Below are positions 1 to 5,666 of a stretch of DNA of 8,981 bases, piece after piece; position 1 is the stretch's first letter; the number at the start of each line of letters is the position of its first letter. The notes under the pieces are model-generated. The model was not told where the DNA came from, made no database searches, and saw nothing but the letters and a program-made list of their open reading frames with translations. The position numbers and the translations under genes are program-made. Source of the stretch: an uncultured bacterium (lineage in GTDB: Bacteria > Pseudomonadota > Gammaproteobacteria > Burkholderiales > Burkholderiaceae_F); NCBI GenBank assembly GCA_905215795.1, contig CAJMRV010000063.1, positions 1 to 8,981 of the forward strand. Direction: 5' to 3'.

Positions 1-1185
1 CATCTCCTCCAGGCCATCCCACAAAGTTCCTTGCTTCACGAGTGGTTCGGTACGAAACTCGAAGGCGCCTTTAGCACCATTGAACCGGGTGAAGGACTCT
101 GCAAAAAGCAGAAGATTGGTGGCGGCATTCAAATCACGTTCGTGCACCTTGCCGCACTTGGGACAGGTCCATGCCCTAGTCGACAAGGTCATCTCCCTGT
201 TGACGTAACCGCATCCGGAACACAGCCTCGTGCTTGGGAAAGACCGGCTTGCAACAACAATCTGATCACCCTGCATGGCCGCCTTGTATTCAAGCTGGCG
301 CCGGAATTCATACAAGCCCATGTCAGCGATGGCCCTGGCGAGCTTGTGATTGTGCATCAGGTTGCCAACTGCCAGATTCTCAATGCCGATGAGGTCAAAG
401 CGCCGGGTGAGATCACATGTCATGTTGTGAAGGTAATCACGCCTGATGTTGGCGATCCTCGCTTCAAGGCGGGCAAGCTTCACCCTCGCCTTCTCATGAT
501 TCTTCGAACCGACCTGCTTTCGGTTGAAGCGCCGGGACAACCTTCGAAGTCGTTCCATATTCGCCCGGTAGGGTTTTGGTCCGATGTAGACCTCTCCGTT
601 CGAAAGCGTTGCAAGTGCTGCAACACCAAGATCGATGCCGACCGAACCTTGATGGAGATGCGGTTTGACCTGATGGTCCTCCACATCCACACAGAAGCTG
701 ATGAACCAACGCTCGCCGCATTTCGAAACCGTTCCATTCATGATCTTGCCCTTGAAACGAAGTTCCTCACGCATCCGGACCCACCCAAGGCGGGGAATCT
801 TCACCCTTTTCCCGTCGACCCTGATGTTTTCCCCCTGCAGGCTGAAACGCTCCCTCGAATTCTTCTTCCTGTATTTCGGATAACTTGACTGTCCGGAGAA
901 AAAGTTCTTGAACGCGGCGGCCACCTGAAGAAAGGGCATTTTTGAAGCATCCGAGGTCACCTCATAAACCCAGGGGAACTCCGTCTTCTTGAGCGCCCTG
1001 AACTTCCTGGCAAGAGCGTAATGATGAGGAACCGGCACCTTGGGGTCCTCGACATGTTCCTTGTACTGTTTGATCCAGGCTTCAAGGGCCCAGTTGTACG
1101 TGAAGCGAGCCACCCCGGCCGCCTTTTCAAAATACGTGCGTTGCTTGTTGTTGGGATCCAACGCGATCTTATGACCGAGCATCAT
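1..1185 (-). CDS. tnpB: TnpB RNA-guided nuclease, IS607/IS605 type (3' end outside window)
   Basis: The frame is open without a stop from the ATG at 1185-1183 to base 1, giving 395 residues, and the C-terminus lies beyond the left edge. TnpB proteins are RuvC-like nucleases guided by an omega RNA made from the element's 3' end; they cut target or donor-joint DNA and help the transposon persist. All three RuvC acidic residues are visible: D185 in GIDLG, E269 in IGIENLAV and D351 in HERDLNAATN. The inserted zinc ribbon has CSGC (C322, C325) and CPKC (C341, C344). The linker with RFNRKQVGSKNHEKA and the YKAAMQGDQ segment are also typical of the family. The start codon overlaps the upstream gene's TGA in an ATGA junction, which implies translational coupling. 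Base composition is lower in G+C than in the genes to the right, suggesting transfer. The omega RNA and the element's right end should lie near or beyond base 1. The nuclease looks intact, so it is not an obvious nuclease-dead TldR-type derivative. Confidence 0.93.
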   Translation of the reverse strand, partial: MMLGHKIALDPNNKQRTYFEKAAGVARFTYNWALEAWIKQYKEHVEDPKVPVPHHYALARKFRALKKTEFPWVYEVTSDASKMPFLQVAAAFKNFFSGQSSYPKYRKKNSRERFSLQGENIRVDGKRVKIPRLGWVRMREELRFKGKIMNGTVSKCGERWFISFCVDVEDHQVKPHLHQGSVGIDLGVAALATLSNGEVYIGPKPYRANMERLRRLSRRFNRKQVGSKNHEKARVKLARLEARIANIRRDYLHNMTCDLTRRFDLIGIENLAVGNLMHNHKLARAIADMGLYEFRRQLEYKAAMQGDQIVVASRSFPSTRLCSGCGYVNREMTLSTRAWTCPKCGKVHERDLNAATNLLLFAESFTRFNGAKGAFEFRTEPLVKQGTLWDGLEEM

Positions 1186-1802
1186 ATCTTGAGCTCCTTG
1201 ATGAGACGCAGCTCTGTGAGGAATTCGTCGAATTCATCCCTGGCCGGAAATGCTTCTTTTTTCATGAAAGAACAGAACATGTCGTTCACCATCCCGTCAT
1301 GTGATTCCATTTCGAAATCATCGAACCGCCGGTTGAGAACAACGAGCTCCACCTCGTTTTTTTCACAAAGTCCACGGATGAAACGTCCGATGAGTTCGGA
1401 AAAGACCGACCAGTTCGGTATGACCAACCGTCCGACCTTTCCTGAAGACACGTTTTTGACGAGCGTCTGCAATGCCGAATGTCCGGGATCTCCATCTTCA
1501 TCGACATCGCTCAGGAAGCACGCCTGATACCCACGCTCACGGCAAACCGATTCAAGTTCGTTCTTGATCGTCATGAGCTTTTGAGCGGAGTCGCGACTCG
1601 TCATGCGGAAATAGACATAAGTCGCATCCGGGTCCTGAGCGTCGCGATACCGATAGGGAAGAAGCTGGTCGAGGTCATACCTTCGGTGACCACCGGGCGT
1701 ACGCTGGGGAATCAGCCTGCCGGCCTGCTCCCAACGACGAAGGGTATTCTCCGTCACCCCGATGATTTCAGCGGCCTCGCCAATGGAAACGTAGTTGTTC
1801 AT
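1182..1802 (-). CDS. IS607 TnpA-like protein: MerR-type HTH plus degenerate serine-recombinase domain
   Basis: This 206-residue protein has the layout of IS607-family TnpA. A MerR-type winged helix-turn-helix (about residues 4-50, with SIGEAAEIIGVTENTLRRW and the family's TPGGHRRY wing) is followed by a resolvase-like fold (about 61-160). Known IS607 transposases have YARVSS, where the serine after V is the nucleophile, and a later KDRLxRFG segment whose arginines are catalytic. Here the first motif reads YFRMTS (residues 64-69), so threonine 68 takes the nucleophile position. The second reads PNWSVFSEL (119-127), with no D, R or R. Fold elements such as ERGYQ, SGKVGRLVI and VELVVLNRR are kept. 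I infer a DNA-binding protein that is not a conventional serine recombinase, perhaps a regulator of or partner to the coupled tnpB. Ser69 could conceivably act instead, so inactivity is not proven. The ATG at 1802 lacks a strong Shine-Dalgarno but is the natural start by alignment with the paralogue at 1988-2503. Confidence 0.85.
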   Translation of the reverse strand: MNNYVSIGEAAEIIGVTENTLRRWEQAGRLIPQRTPGGHRRYDLDQLLPYRYRDAQDPDATYVYFRMTSRDSAQKLMTIKNELESVCRERGYQACFLSDVDEDGDPGHSALQTLVKNVSSGKVGRLVIPNWSVFSELIGRFIRGLCEKNEVELVVLNRRFDDFEMESHDGMVNDMFCSFMKKEAFPARDEFDEFLTELRLIKELKI

Positions 1803-1835
1803 GAAAACAATGTGATTTCGTTAAAAGACAAAACG

Positions 1836-1863
1836 ACTATAGCACCTTTTCCAGACAAATCTA
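1836..1863 (-). promoter_or_regulatory. Probable promoter of the tnpA-like/tnpB operon
   Basis: On the minus strand a -10 box TATAGT (1841-1836) lies 16 bases from a weak -35 TAGATT (1863-1858). Initiation near 1829 would leave a leader of about 26 bases before the ATG at 1802. The -35 overlaps a copy of the CTACACAT half-site (1861-1868), consistent with autoregulation. This was found by eye only. Confidence 0.4.
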
Positions 1864-1914
1864 CACATTTCCAATGAACAAAGGGTAAACCATGTGTAGG
1901 TTTGACCTACACAT
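1861..1914. repeat. Perfect 10+3+10 palindrome with a third half-site: candidate operator or element end
   Basis: Arms ATGTGTAGGT (1892-1901) and ACCTACACAT (1905-1914) are perfectly inverted around a 3-base spacer. A further copy of the core CTACACAT lies at 1861-1868, on the -35 side of the operon. Two inverted copies plus one isolated copy are what a dimeric MerR-like HTH protein could bind. The site could equally be the left-end recognition site of the element, because it sits between the tnpA-like gene and the terminator of the neighbouring gene. Confidence 0.6.
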
Positions 1915-1918
1915 CGAC

Positions 1919-1950
1919 AAAAAAAAGAGACCTGCAGTTCTGCAGGCCTC
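1919..1950 (-). terminator. Rho-independent terminator of the gene at 1988-2503
   Basis: Read on the minus strand, an 11-pair stem with one G:T pair (1950-1940 with 1937-1927; core CCTGCAG/CTGCAGG around a 2-base loop) is followed by eight T residues (1926-1919). It ends the transcript of the recombinase-like gene just to its right and insulates the tnpA-like operon. Confidence 0.85.
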
Positions 1951-1987
1951 CCTCCCCCGCTCAGTGCGGAGCATGCCCCAAGGCCGT

Positions 1988-2503
1988 TCAGGCGGCCTCG
2001 AGCGGATAAGGCGACGTGGGCTCCACGTCCGGGTGTTCGATCCTGACGACCTCGACGCCGCGGATGCGGCAGAAGTCGAAGAGGAGCCGGCGCATCAGCT
2101 CGGGGAAGACGCGCTTGTCGCCGATCACGAGGCGTTCGACACCCCCGGTGACGATGTCGGTGACGAGCTGGGCGACGACCTCGCGGTCGGGGCTCCCCTC
2201 GAGGTCCACGGCGGTGACGACGTCGGGATGGTAGCCGCGTTCATGGCAGAAGTCCTCGAAGCGGCGGCGCTTCTTCATGAGGGTCGCGGGCGTGTCCTTC
2301 TCGTGCATGCGGAAGTAGACCACGGTGCGGGGCTCCGCCTCGACGAGCGCAGAGCTCCCGGCGAGGACTCCCGGAAACCTCTCGTGCCCGGAAACGGGCG
2401 CCTCCTCGAGCTTTCCCTCCGCTTTCCAGCGGCGGAGTGTTCCAACGGAGAGGCCGAGCTCTCGTGCGGCCTCGGGGTATGCGGCGTATCCGAAAAGGTC
2501 CAT
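1988..2503 (-). CDS. Stand-alone paralogue: HTH plus degenerate serine-recombinase-like domain
   Basis: This 171-residue protein is related to the TnpA-like protein at 1182-1802 and roughly collinear with it. It has an N-terminal HTH (about residues 5-45, with ELGLSVGTLRRWKAEGKL) whose wing is eroded (SGHERF instead of GGHRRY), then the resolvase-like domain (about 60-155). Shared landmarks are YFRM, LM, HERGY/RERGY, RLVI, VFxEL and VEVV. The nucleophile position is histidine 67 (YFRMH), and the arginine-bearing segment reads GDKRVFPEL (118-126). It therefore lacks the serine and most of the catalytic arginine motif. There is no adjoining tnpB of its own. Its codons are G+C-rich like the host genes, so it is either an old, domesticated copy or vertically inherited. 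The ATG at 2503 matches the paralogue's N-terminus. A TTG at 2518 would add five residues but has no ribosome binding site. The likely role is DNA binding or regulation; the targets are unknown. Confidence 0.8.
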   Translation of the reverse strand: MDLFGYAAYPEAARELGLSVGTLRRWKAEGKLEEAPVSGHERFPGVLAGSSALVEAEPRTVVYFRMHEKDTPATLMKKRRRFEDFCHERGYHPDVVTAVDLEGSPDREVVAQLVTDIVTGGVERLVIGDKRVFPELMRRLLFDFCRIRGVEVVRIEHPDVEPTSPYPLEAA

Positions 2504-2527
2504 GGGTCGACAATCCAAAAAAGACGG

Positions 2528-2540
2528 TTGAAAACTTCAA
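2528..2540. repeat. Short inverted repeat upstream of the recombinase-like paralogue
   Basis: TTGAA and TTCAA are inverted around a 3-base spacer, 25 bases upstream of the ATG at 2503. The 3-base spacing is the same as in the palindrome before the tnpA-like gene. It could be an autoregulatory site, but arms this short can arise by chance. No convincing promoter boxes were seen between 2541 and 2636. Confidence 0.25.
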
Positions 2541-2637
2541 TGTAGCTCCCAAAACCCCCTTCTGGCGAGCAGAATCGACATCACTCGGCGTTTTCCATGA
2601 TGCTTTTCACCGTCGGCAACCGGCTGTTTTACAAGAT

Positions 2638-2670
2638 AAAAAACGGTCCGCACGTATACGCACGGACCGT
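2638..2670 (-). terminator. Rho-independent terminator of the sodium:alanine/glycine symporter gene
   Basis: On the minus strand, ACGGTCCG (2670-2663) pairs with CGGACCGT (2650-2643). The intervening bases can continue the stem through G:T pairs into CGTATACG. A run of six T follows (2643-2638). It lies about 45 bases beyond the symporter stop codon. Confidence 0.88.
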
Positions 2671-2713
2671 CTTTCGGATCGATGTCGGATCAGATGGGGA
2701 TCAAGCCCCCTCC

Positions 2714-4150
2714 TTACTGTTCGATCTCCTCTTCACGATGGCGGGGCCAGCAGAAGACGCCATCCTTGGAGGGGAGGATGTTCGGGTCGAACTCGGGGTT
2801 CTTGACGCCCTCGCGCTTCTGGCGCAGGTAGTCGTCGAGCGCGATGAAGGCGAAGCGGCCGAGGAGCGCGATCGCGACGAGGTTGACCATGGCCATCAGG
2901 GCCATGAAGAGGTCGGCGAGGTCCCAGACGAACTGCAGACTGGCCACGGAACCCACGAAGACCATCGCGACCACGGCGGCGCGGAAGATCCAGATCGCGG
3001 AACGGCGGCGGCTGATGAAGTCCATGTTGATTTCACCGTAGAAGTAGTTGCCGATGATCGAGCTGAAGGCGAAGAAGAGGACGACGACCGTGATGAACGT
3101 GTTGGTCCAGGCGCCGAGTTCCTGCGTGAGGCCGGCCTGCACGAGGGCGATGCCGGTGATGCCCTGGGCACGGAACTCCTCGAGGCCCGGGGTGAGCAGG
3201 ACGAGCATGGCCGAGGCCGTGCAGACGAGCAGCGTGTCGAAGTACACGCCGAAGCTCTGGACGAGGCCCTGCTTGACCGGGTGCGTGGCGTCCGCCGTGG
3301 CGGCGGCGTTCGGGACGGAACCCATACCGGCTTCGTTCGAGAAGAGGCCGCGCTTGATACCGGTCATCATGGCCATGCCGACGGCGGCGCCCATGGCGGA
3401 GTCGATGCCGAAGGCGTTCTTGACGATCGTGGCGAGCACGGTCGGGACCTGGTCGATGTTGAGGATCGTCACGATGATGGCGATGATCAGGTAGGCGCCC
3501 GCCATGAAGGGGACGAGGAAGGCGACGACCTTGGAGATGCGGGTGAGGCCGCCGAAGATCACGAGGCCCGTCACGAAGGCGATGCCGATGCCCGTGTAGA
3601 ACGGATCGATCGCGAAGCTCGTGAGCATGGACTGGCTGATCGTGTTGGCCTGCACGGAGTTGAAGATCAGGCCGTAGGTGACGGAGATCAGGACGGCGAA
3701 GAGGCCCGCGAAGAAGGGGCTCTTCAGGGCGTTCTTGATGTAGAAGGCCGGACCGCCGAGGAAGCCGCCGCCCTTGCGGGGCACCTTGTAGATCTGGGCG
3801 AGCGTGGATTCGACGAAGCCGGTGGAAGCGCCGATGATGGCGATCACCCACATCCAGAAGACGGCGCCCGGGCCGCCCACGACGACGGCGATGGCGATGC
3901 CGGCGATGTTGCCCACGCCGACTCGGGACGCGGTCGTCACGCAGAAGGCCTGGAAGGTGGAGATGTGGCCCTCGCGGGGCTTGGCGCCGGCACCCTCGCC
4001 GACGAGGCGGCACATTTCAGGAATGCACGCGAGCTGCACGAACTTCGTGCGCAGGGTGAACCAAAGGCCCAGTCCGATCAGCATGACGATCAGGACATAG
4101 GACCACAAGTAGCCGTTGAGCCACGAAACGATGTTGTTAAGCCAATCCAC
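2714..4150 (-). CDS. Alanine/glycine:cation (sodium) symporter, AGCS family
   Basis: This 478-residue inner-membrane protein belongs to the AGCS family (DagA, AlsT, AgcS), which imports alanine or glycine with sodium. Family signatures are clear: VTTASRVGVGNIAGIA (residues 71-86), GGPGAVFWMW (92-101), the KGGGFLGGPAFYI segment (126-138) and GIKRGLFSNEAGMGSVP (254-270), followed by NAAATADATHPVKQG (271-285). Hydrophobic segments spread over residues 13-435 fit about ten or eleven membrane helices, and the last 40 residues are polar and cytoplasmic. The length is normal for the family. The start is GTG at 4150, eight bases after an AGGGGA ribosome binding site; an upstream ATG near 4177 is out of frame. 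The gene is a single transcription unit with its own terminator and promoter. AGCS genes in other bacteria often carry a glycine riboswitch, but I see none of its conserved core here. Whether alanine or glycine is preferred cannot be read from the sequence. Confidence 0.95.
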   Translation of the reverse strand: MDWLNNIVSWLNGYLWSYVLIVMLIGLGLWFTLRTKFVQLACIPEMCRLVGEGAGAKPREGHISTFQAFCVTTASRVGVGNIAGIAIAVVVGGPGAVFWMWVIAIIGASTGFVESTLAQIYKVPRKGGGFLGGPAFYIKNALKSPFFAGLFAVLISVTYGLIFNSVQANTISQSMLTSFAIDPFYTGIGIAFVTGLVIFGGLTRISKVVAFLVPFMAGAYLIIAIIVTILNIDQVPTVLATIVKNAFGIDSAMGAAVGMAMMTGIKRGLFSNEAGMGSVPNAAATADATHPVKQGLVQSFGVYFDTLLVCTASAMLVLLTPGLEEFRAQGITGIALVQAGLTQELGAWTNTFITVVVLFFAFSSIIGNYFYGEINMDFISRRRSAIWIFRAAVVAMVFVGSVASLQFVWDLADLFMALMAMVNLVAIALLGRFAFIALDDYLRQKREGVKNPEFDPNILPSKDGVFCWPRHREEEIEQ

Positions 4151-4270
4151 TTAAACGTCCCCTTTTGAGGTAATCCATTCTTATCACTCCATCACCACGG
4201 GAGAACGGCTCAACGGCCGCAGCGGCCTCATAAAGGGGCCGACGGCACGCACGCCTGATGCTCCGGGGCG

Positions 4271-4290
4271 TGAAGCATTCTGAAACATTC
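4271..4290. repeat. Tandem 10-bp direct repeat in the symporter leader
   Basis: TGAAGCATTC is followed immediately by TGAAACATTC, so the two copies differ at one base and have a period of one helical turn. They lie about 12 to 31 bases downstream of the predicted transcription start of the symporter gene, where a repressor could block transcription. Confidence 0.5.
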
Positions 4291-4308
4291 TAAAAAATCA
4301 AAGGGCCG

Positions 4309-4314
4309 ATTGTA
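4309..4314 (-). promoter_or_regulatory. -10 box of the symporter gene
   Basis: TACAAT on the minus strand in the context GGTTGCTACAATCGG; the ten bases TTGCTACAAT recur before rnfH (4852-4861). Initiation would fall near 4302. The position 17 bases upstream (GGTACT) does not resemble TTGACA, so an activator may be needed. Confidence 0.5.
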
Positions 4315-4343
4315 GCAACCGCGCCCTGAAAAGTACCCCGCCC

Positions 4344-4361
4344 TGACCAAAGCTTGACCAA
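4344..4361. repeat. Two TGACCAA heptamers phased by 11 bp upstream of the symporter promoter
   Basis: TGACCAA occurs at 4344-4350 and again at 4355-4361, with starts 11 bases apart, hence on the same face of the helix. They lie about 42 to 59 bases upstream of the predicted symporter start, the usual place for an activator. Functional meaning is inferred from position only. The rest of the 297-base gap between the symporter and rnfH genes shows no gene or riboswitch. Confidence 0.35.
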
Positions 4362-4447
4362 GCCCGAATCGGAGTGAGCACTTCTATGTAGGTGAAAGCA
4401 CGTCCCTTCGCGGAACGGCTCCACCGGGACATTCCGGAAGACGCCCC

Positions 4448-4759
4448 TTATGAGGCGAGCTTCCTGTGTTTGCCACCATGACGGCCGCAGGTGAGCACGC
4501 GCACGTCGCCCTGTTCGAGCGCGCGGCGTTCACGGGCCGCCTTCGGGTCGATGATGATCGGACGGGCGACCTCGAGGCGCTCGCCCGGTTCGAGGACCGA
4601 GTCGGGCCGGAGGTGACGCTCGAAGGCGTTCAGACCGATCGTTTCGTCGTACGGAATCCCCGCGGCCTCGAGGGCCTCGCGCGCGGTGGCGCCGGCGGGC
4701 ACGTCGACTTCGACGCTCCGGACGCCTTCGGCACGGATTTCATGAACCGTCACTTTCAT
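4448..4759 (-). CDS. rnfH: RnfH family protein (UPF0125), ubiquitin-like fold
   Basis: This 103-residue protein matches the RnfH/UPF0125 family, a small beta-grasp (ubiquitin/ThiS-like) protein of uncertain biochemical role. It is also called RatB in Escherichia coli, where its gene sits beside ratA and smpB. The family features are an N-terminal strand pair (KVTVHEIRAEGVRSVEVDVP), the helix AREALEAAGIP, the GLNAFERHLRPD segment and the hallmark LEPGERLEVARPIIIDPKAAR followed by RERRALEQG. The extra tail (CGRHGGKHRKLAS) is basic. The ATG at 4759 has a well placed GGGAG five bases upstream. The adjacent GTG at 4762 would be too close to that site. It is divergent from smpB, but ratA, normally its partner, is missing. 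The family assignment is solid; the function is not known from sequence. Confidence 0.88.
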   Translation of the reverse strand: MKVTVHEIRAEGVRSVEVDVPAGATAREALEAAGIPYDETIGLNAFERHLRPDSVLEPGERLEVARPIIIDPKAARERRALEQGDVRVLTCGRHGGKHRKLAS

Positions 4760-4851
4760 CACGTCTCCCGTGGAAAATCATCCCTGAAGGTGGACACACA
4801 GCCCGTGCGTTGGATGGCCGTCCGCAAAACGGTCCGCCGGGCGAATCGCAC

Positions 4852-4857
4852 ATTGTA
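4852..4857 (-). promoter_or_regulatory. -10 box for the rnfH gene
   Basis: TACAAT on the minus strand, preceded by TTGC as in the symporter promoter. The best -35 is a 3-of-6 match (CCGACG) at an 18-base spacing. Initiation near 4845 would give a leader of about 85 bases. Confidence 0.4.
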
Positions 4858-4933
4858 GCAAGCAGGGCGCGATTGCGTCGGTTTTTCAACGCGCACCCCG
4901 CCGCGCCGCCCGGGGTGGCTCCGCCCCCTGAGG

Positions 4934-4939
4934 TACAAT
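4934..4939 (+). promoter_or_regulatory. Possible -10 box of smpB
   Basis: TACAAT followed by A, in the only A/T-rich spot of a G+C-rich stretch. The base run 17 upstream (CGGGGT) is not a -35 match and forms part of the inverted repeat 4895-4916. It is supported only by the -10 and its orientation. Confidence 0.3.
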
Positions 4940-5123
4940 AACGGCTTCGACGGCCGCGCCGGCGCCCCATCCGCATGAAGGAGGGACGCCGCATCCACCG
5001 CGCGGCCGGACCCGTCATGCAGCGGGCGCAGGAAGGCCTGCCGGAGGAAAACCCGGGAGCCGTCCATGAGCGTCGACGAAACGCCGCGCCCGCATCACAC
5101 AACAAAAACGGACAATCACACAC

Positions 5124-5594
5124 ATGGCAACCAACATCGTCAACAAACGCGCCTTCCACGACTATGCGATCGAGGACAAGATCGAAGCGGGCATCTCGCT
5201 CTTCGGCTGGGAGGTCAAGAGCGTTCGCGCGGGCCGCGCACAGATCAACCAGGCCCACGTCTACATCCGCGAGGGCGAGGTGTACCTCGGCAACGCGCAC
5301 TTCACGCCGGCCGACCAGGTCTGCACCCACGTCACCCTCGAATCGAACCGCACGAGGAAGCTCCTCCTGCACCGCCGCGAGATCGACAAGCTGATCGGCA
5401 AGGTCGAGCGCTCCGGCTACACAATCGTCCCCCTGGACCTGCACTTCACCCGCGGCCGCGTCAAGATCACGATCGCGCTCGCCCGAGGCAAGCGTGAATA
5501 TGAAAAGCGCGCCGACCAGAGCAAGAAGGAGTGGAAGCGCGAGCAGGAACGCATCATGAAGAAGGACGCCCGCGGCCGCCACCACCTCGACTGA
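5124..5594 (+). CDS. smpB: SsrA-binding protein SmpB
   Basis: SmpB binds tmRNA (SsrA) and delivers it to stalled ribosomes for trans-translation, releasing them and tagging the unfinished protein for degradation. The 156-residue length is usual. The OB-fold core shows the family's consecutive motifs: NKRAFHDYAIEDKIEAGI (residues 7-24), LFGWEVKSVRAGRAQI (26-41), the Y(I)REGEVYLGNAHF strand (47-60), RTRKLLLHRREIDKLIG (76-92) and LHFTRGRVKI (106-115). The C-terminal tail from residue 120 is rich in K and R (GKREYEKRADQSKKEWKREQ), as expected of the part that becomes helical in the mRNA channel. The ATG at 5124 has only a weak upstream GGA for ribosome binding. It is divergent from rnfH and 72 bases before the binding-protein gene, with no terminator seen between, so some read-through is possible. 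Confidence 0.97.
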   Translation: MATNIVNKRAFHDYAIEDKIEAGISLFGWEVKSVRAGRAQINQAHVYIREGEVYLGNAHFTPADQVCTHVTLESNRTRKLLLHRREIDKLIGKVERSGYTIVPLDLHFTRGRVKITIALARGKREYEKRADQSKKEWKREQERIMKKDARGRHHLD

Positions 5595-5666
5595 GGCCCA
5601 CCGGCCAGGCGCACGCAACCATCCGAACCGGACCCCGGCCCGACGAGAAACGGCCGGACGCGAACC

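Larger units (their letters stand above)
4763..5123. other. Divergent intergenic region between rnfH and smpB
   Basis: These 361 bases contain no convincing gene. Open frames on both strands here resemble no known family, and none resembles RatA. It holds the rnfH -10 box, a possible smpB -10 (TACAAT, 4934-4939, with no good -35), and a short G+C-rich inverted repeat, ACCCCG (4895-4900) with CGGGGT (4911-4916). If the 4934 box is used, smpB has a leader of about 180 bases. No tRNA or tmRNA signature was found by eye. Confidence 0.6.

Noticed and set aside
31..888. Plus-strand 285-codon frame at the left end
   Set aside because: It is the exact antisense of tnpB in the same codon register. 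The minus strand encodes clear RuvC and zinc-ribbon motifs.
2597..4168. Long plus-strand open frame (523 codons) opposite the symporter gene
   Set aside because: Its product is a low-complexity run of D, E, G, H and R typical of the reverse frame of a G+C-rich membrane-protein gene. The minus-strand AGCS protein is unmistakable.
4151..4320. Glycine riboswitch upstream of the AGCS symporter
   Set aside because: The conserved glycine-aptamer core was looked for on the minus strand and is absent. Only tandem repeats and a simple promoter are visible.
4759..5067. Minus-strand 102-codon frame in the rnfH-smpB gap, considered as a ratA remnant
   Set aside because: The translation has no RatA/START-domain resemblance, its end overlaps the rnfH start, and the length is too short.
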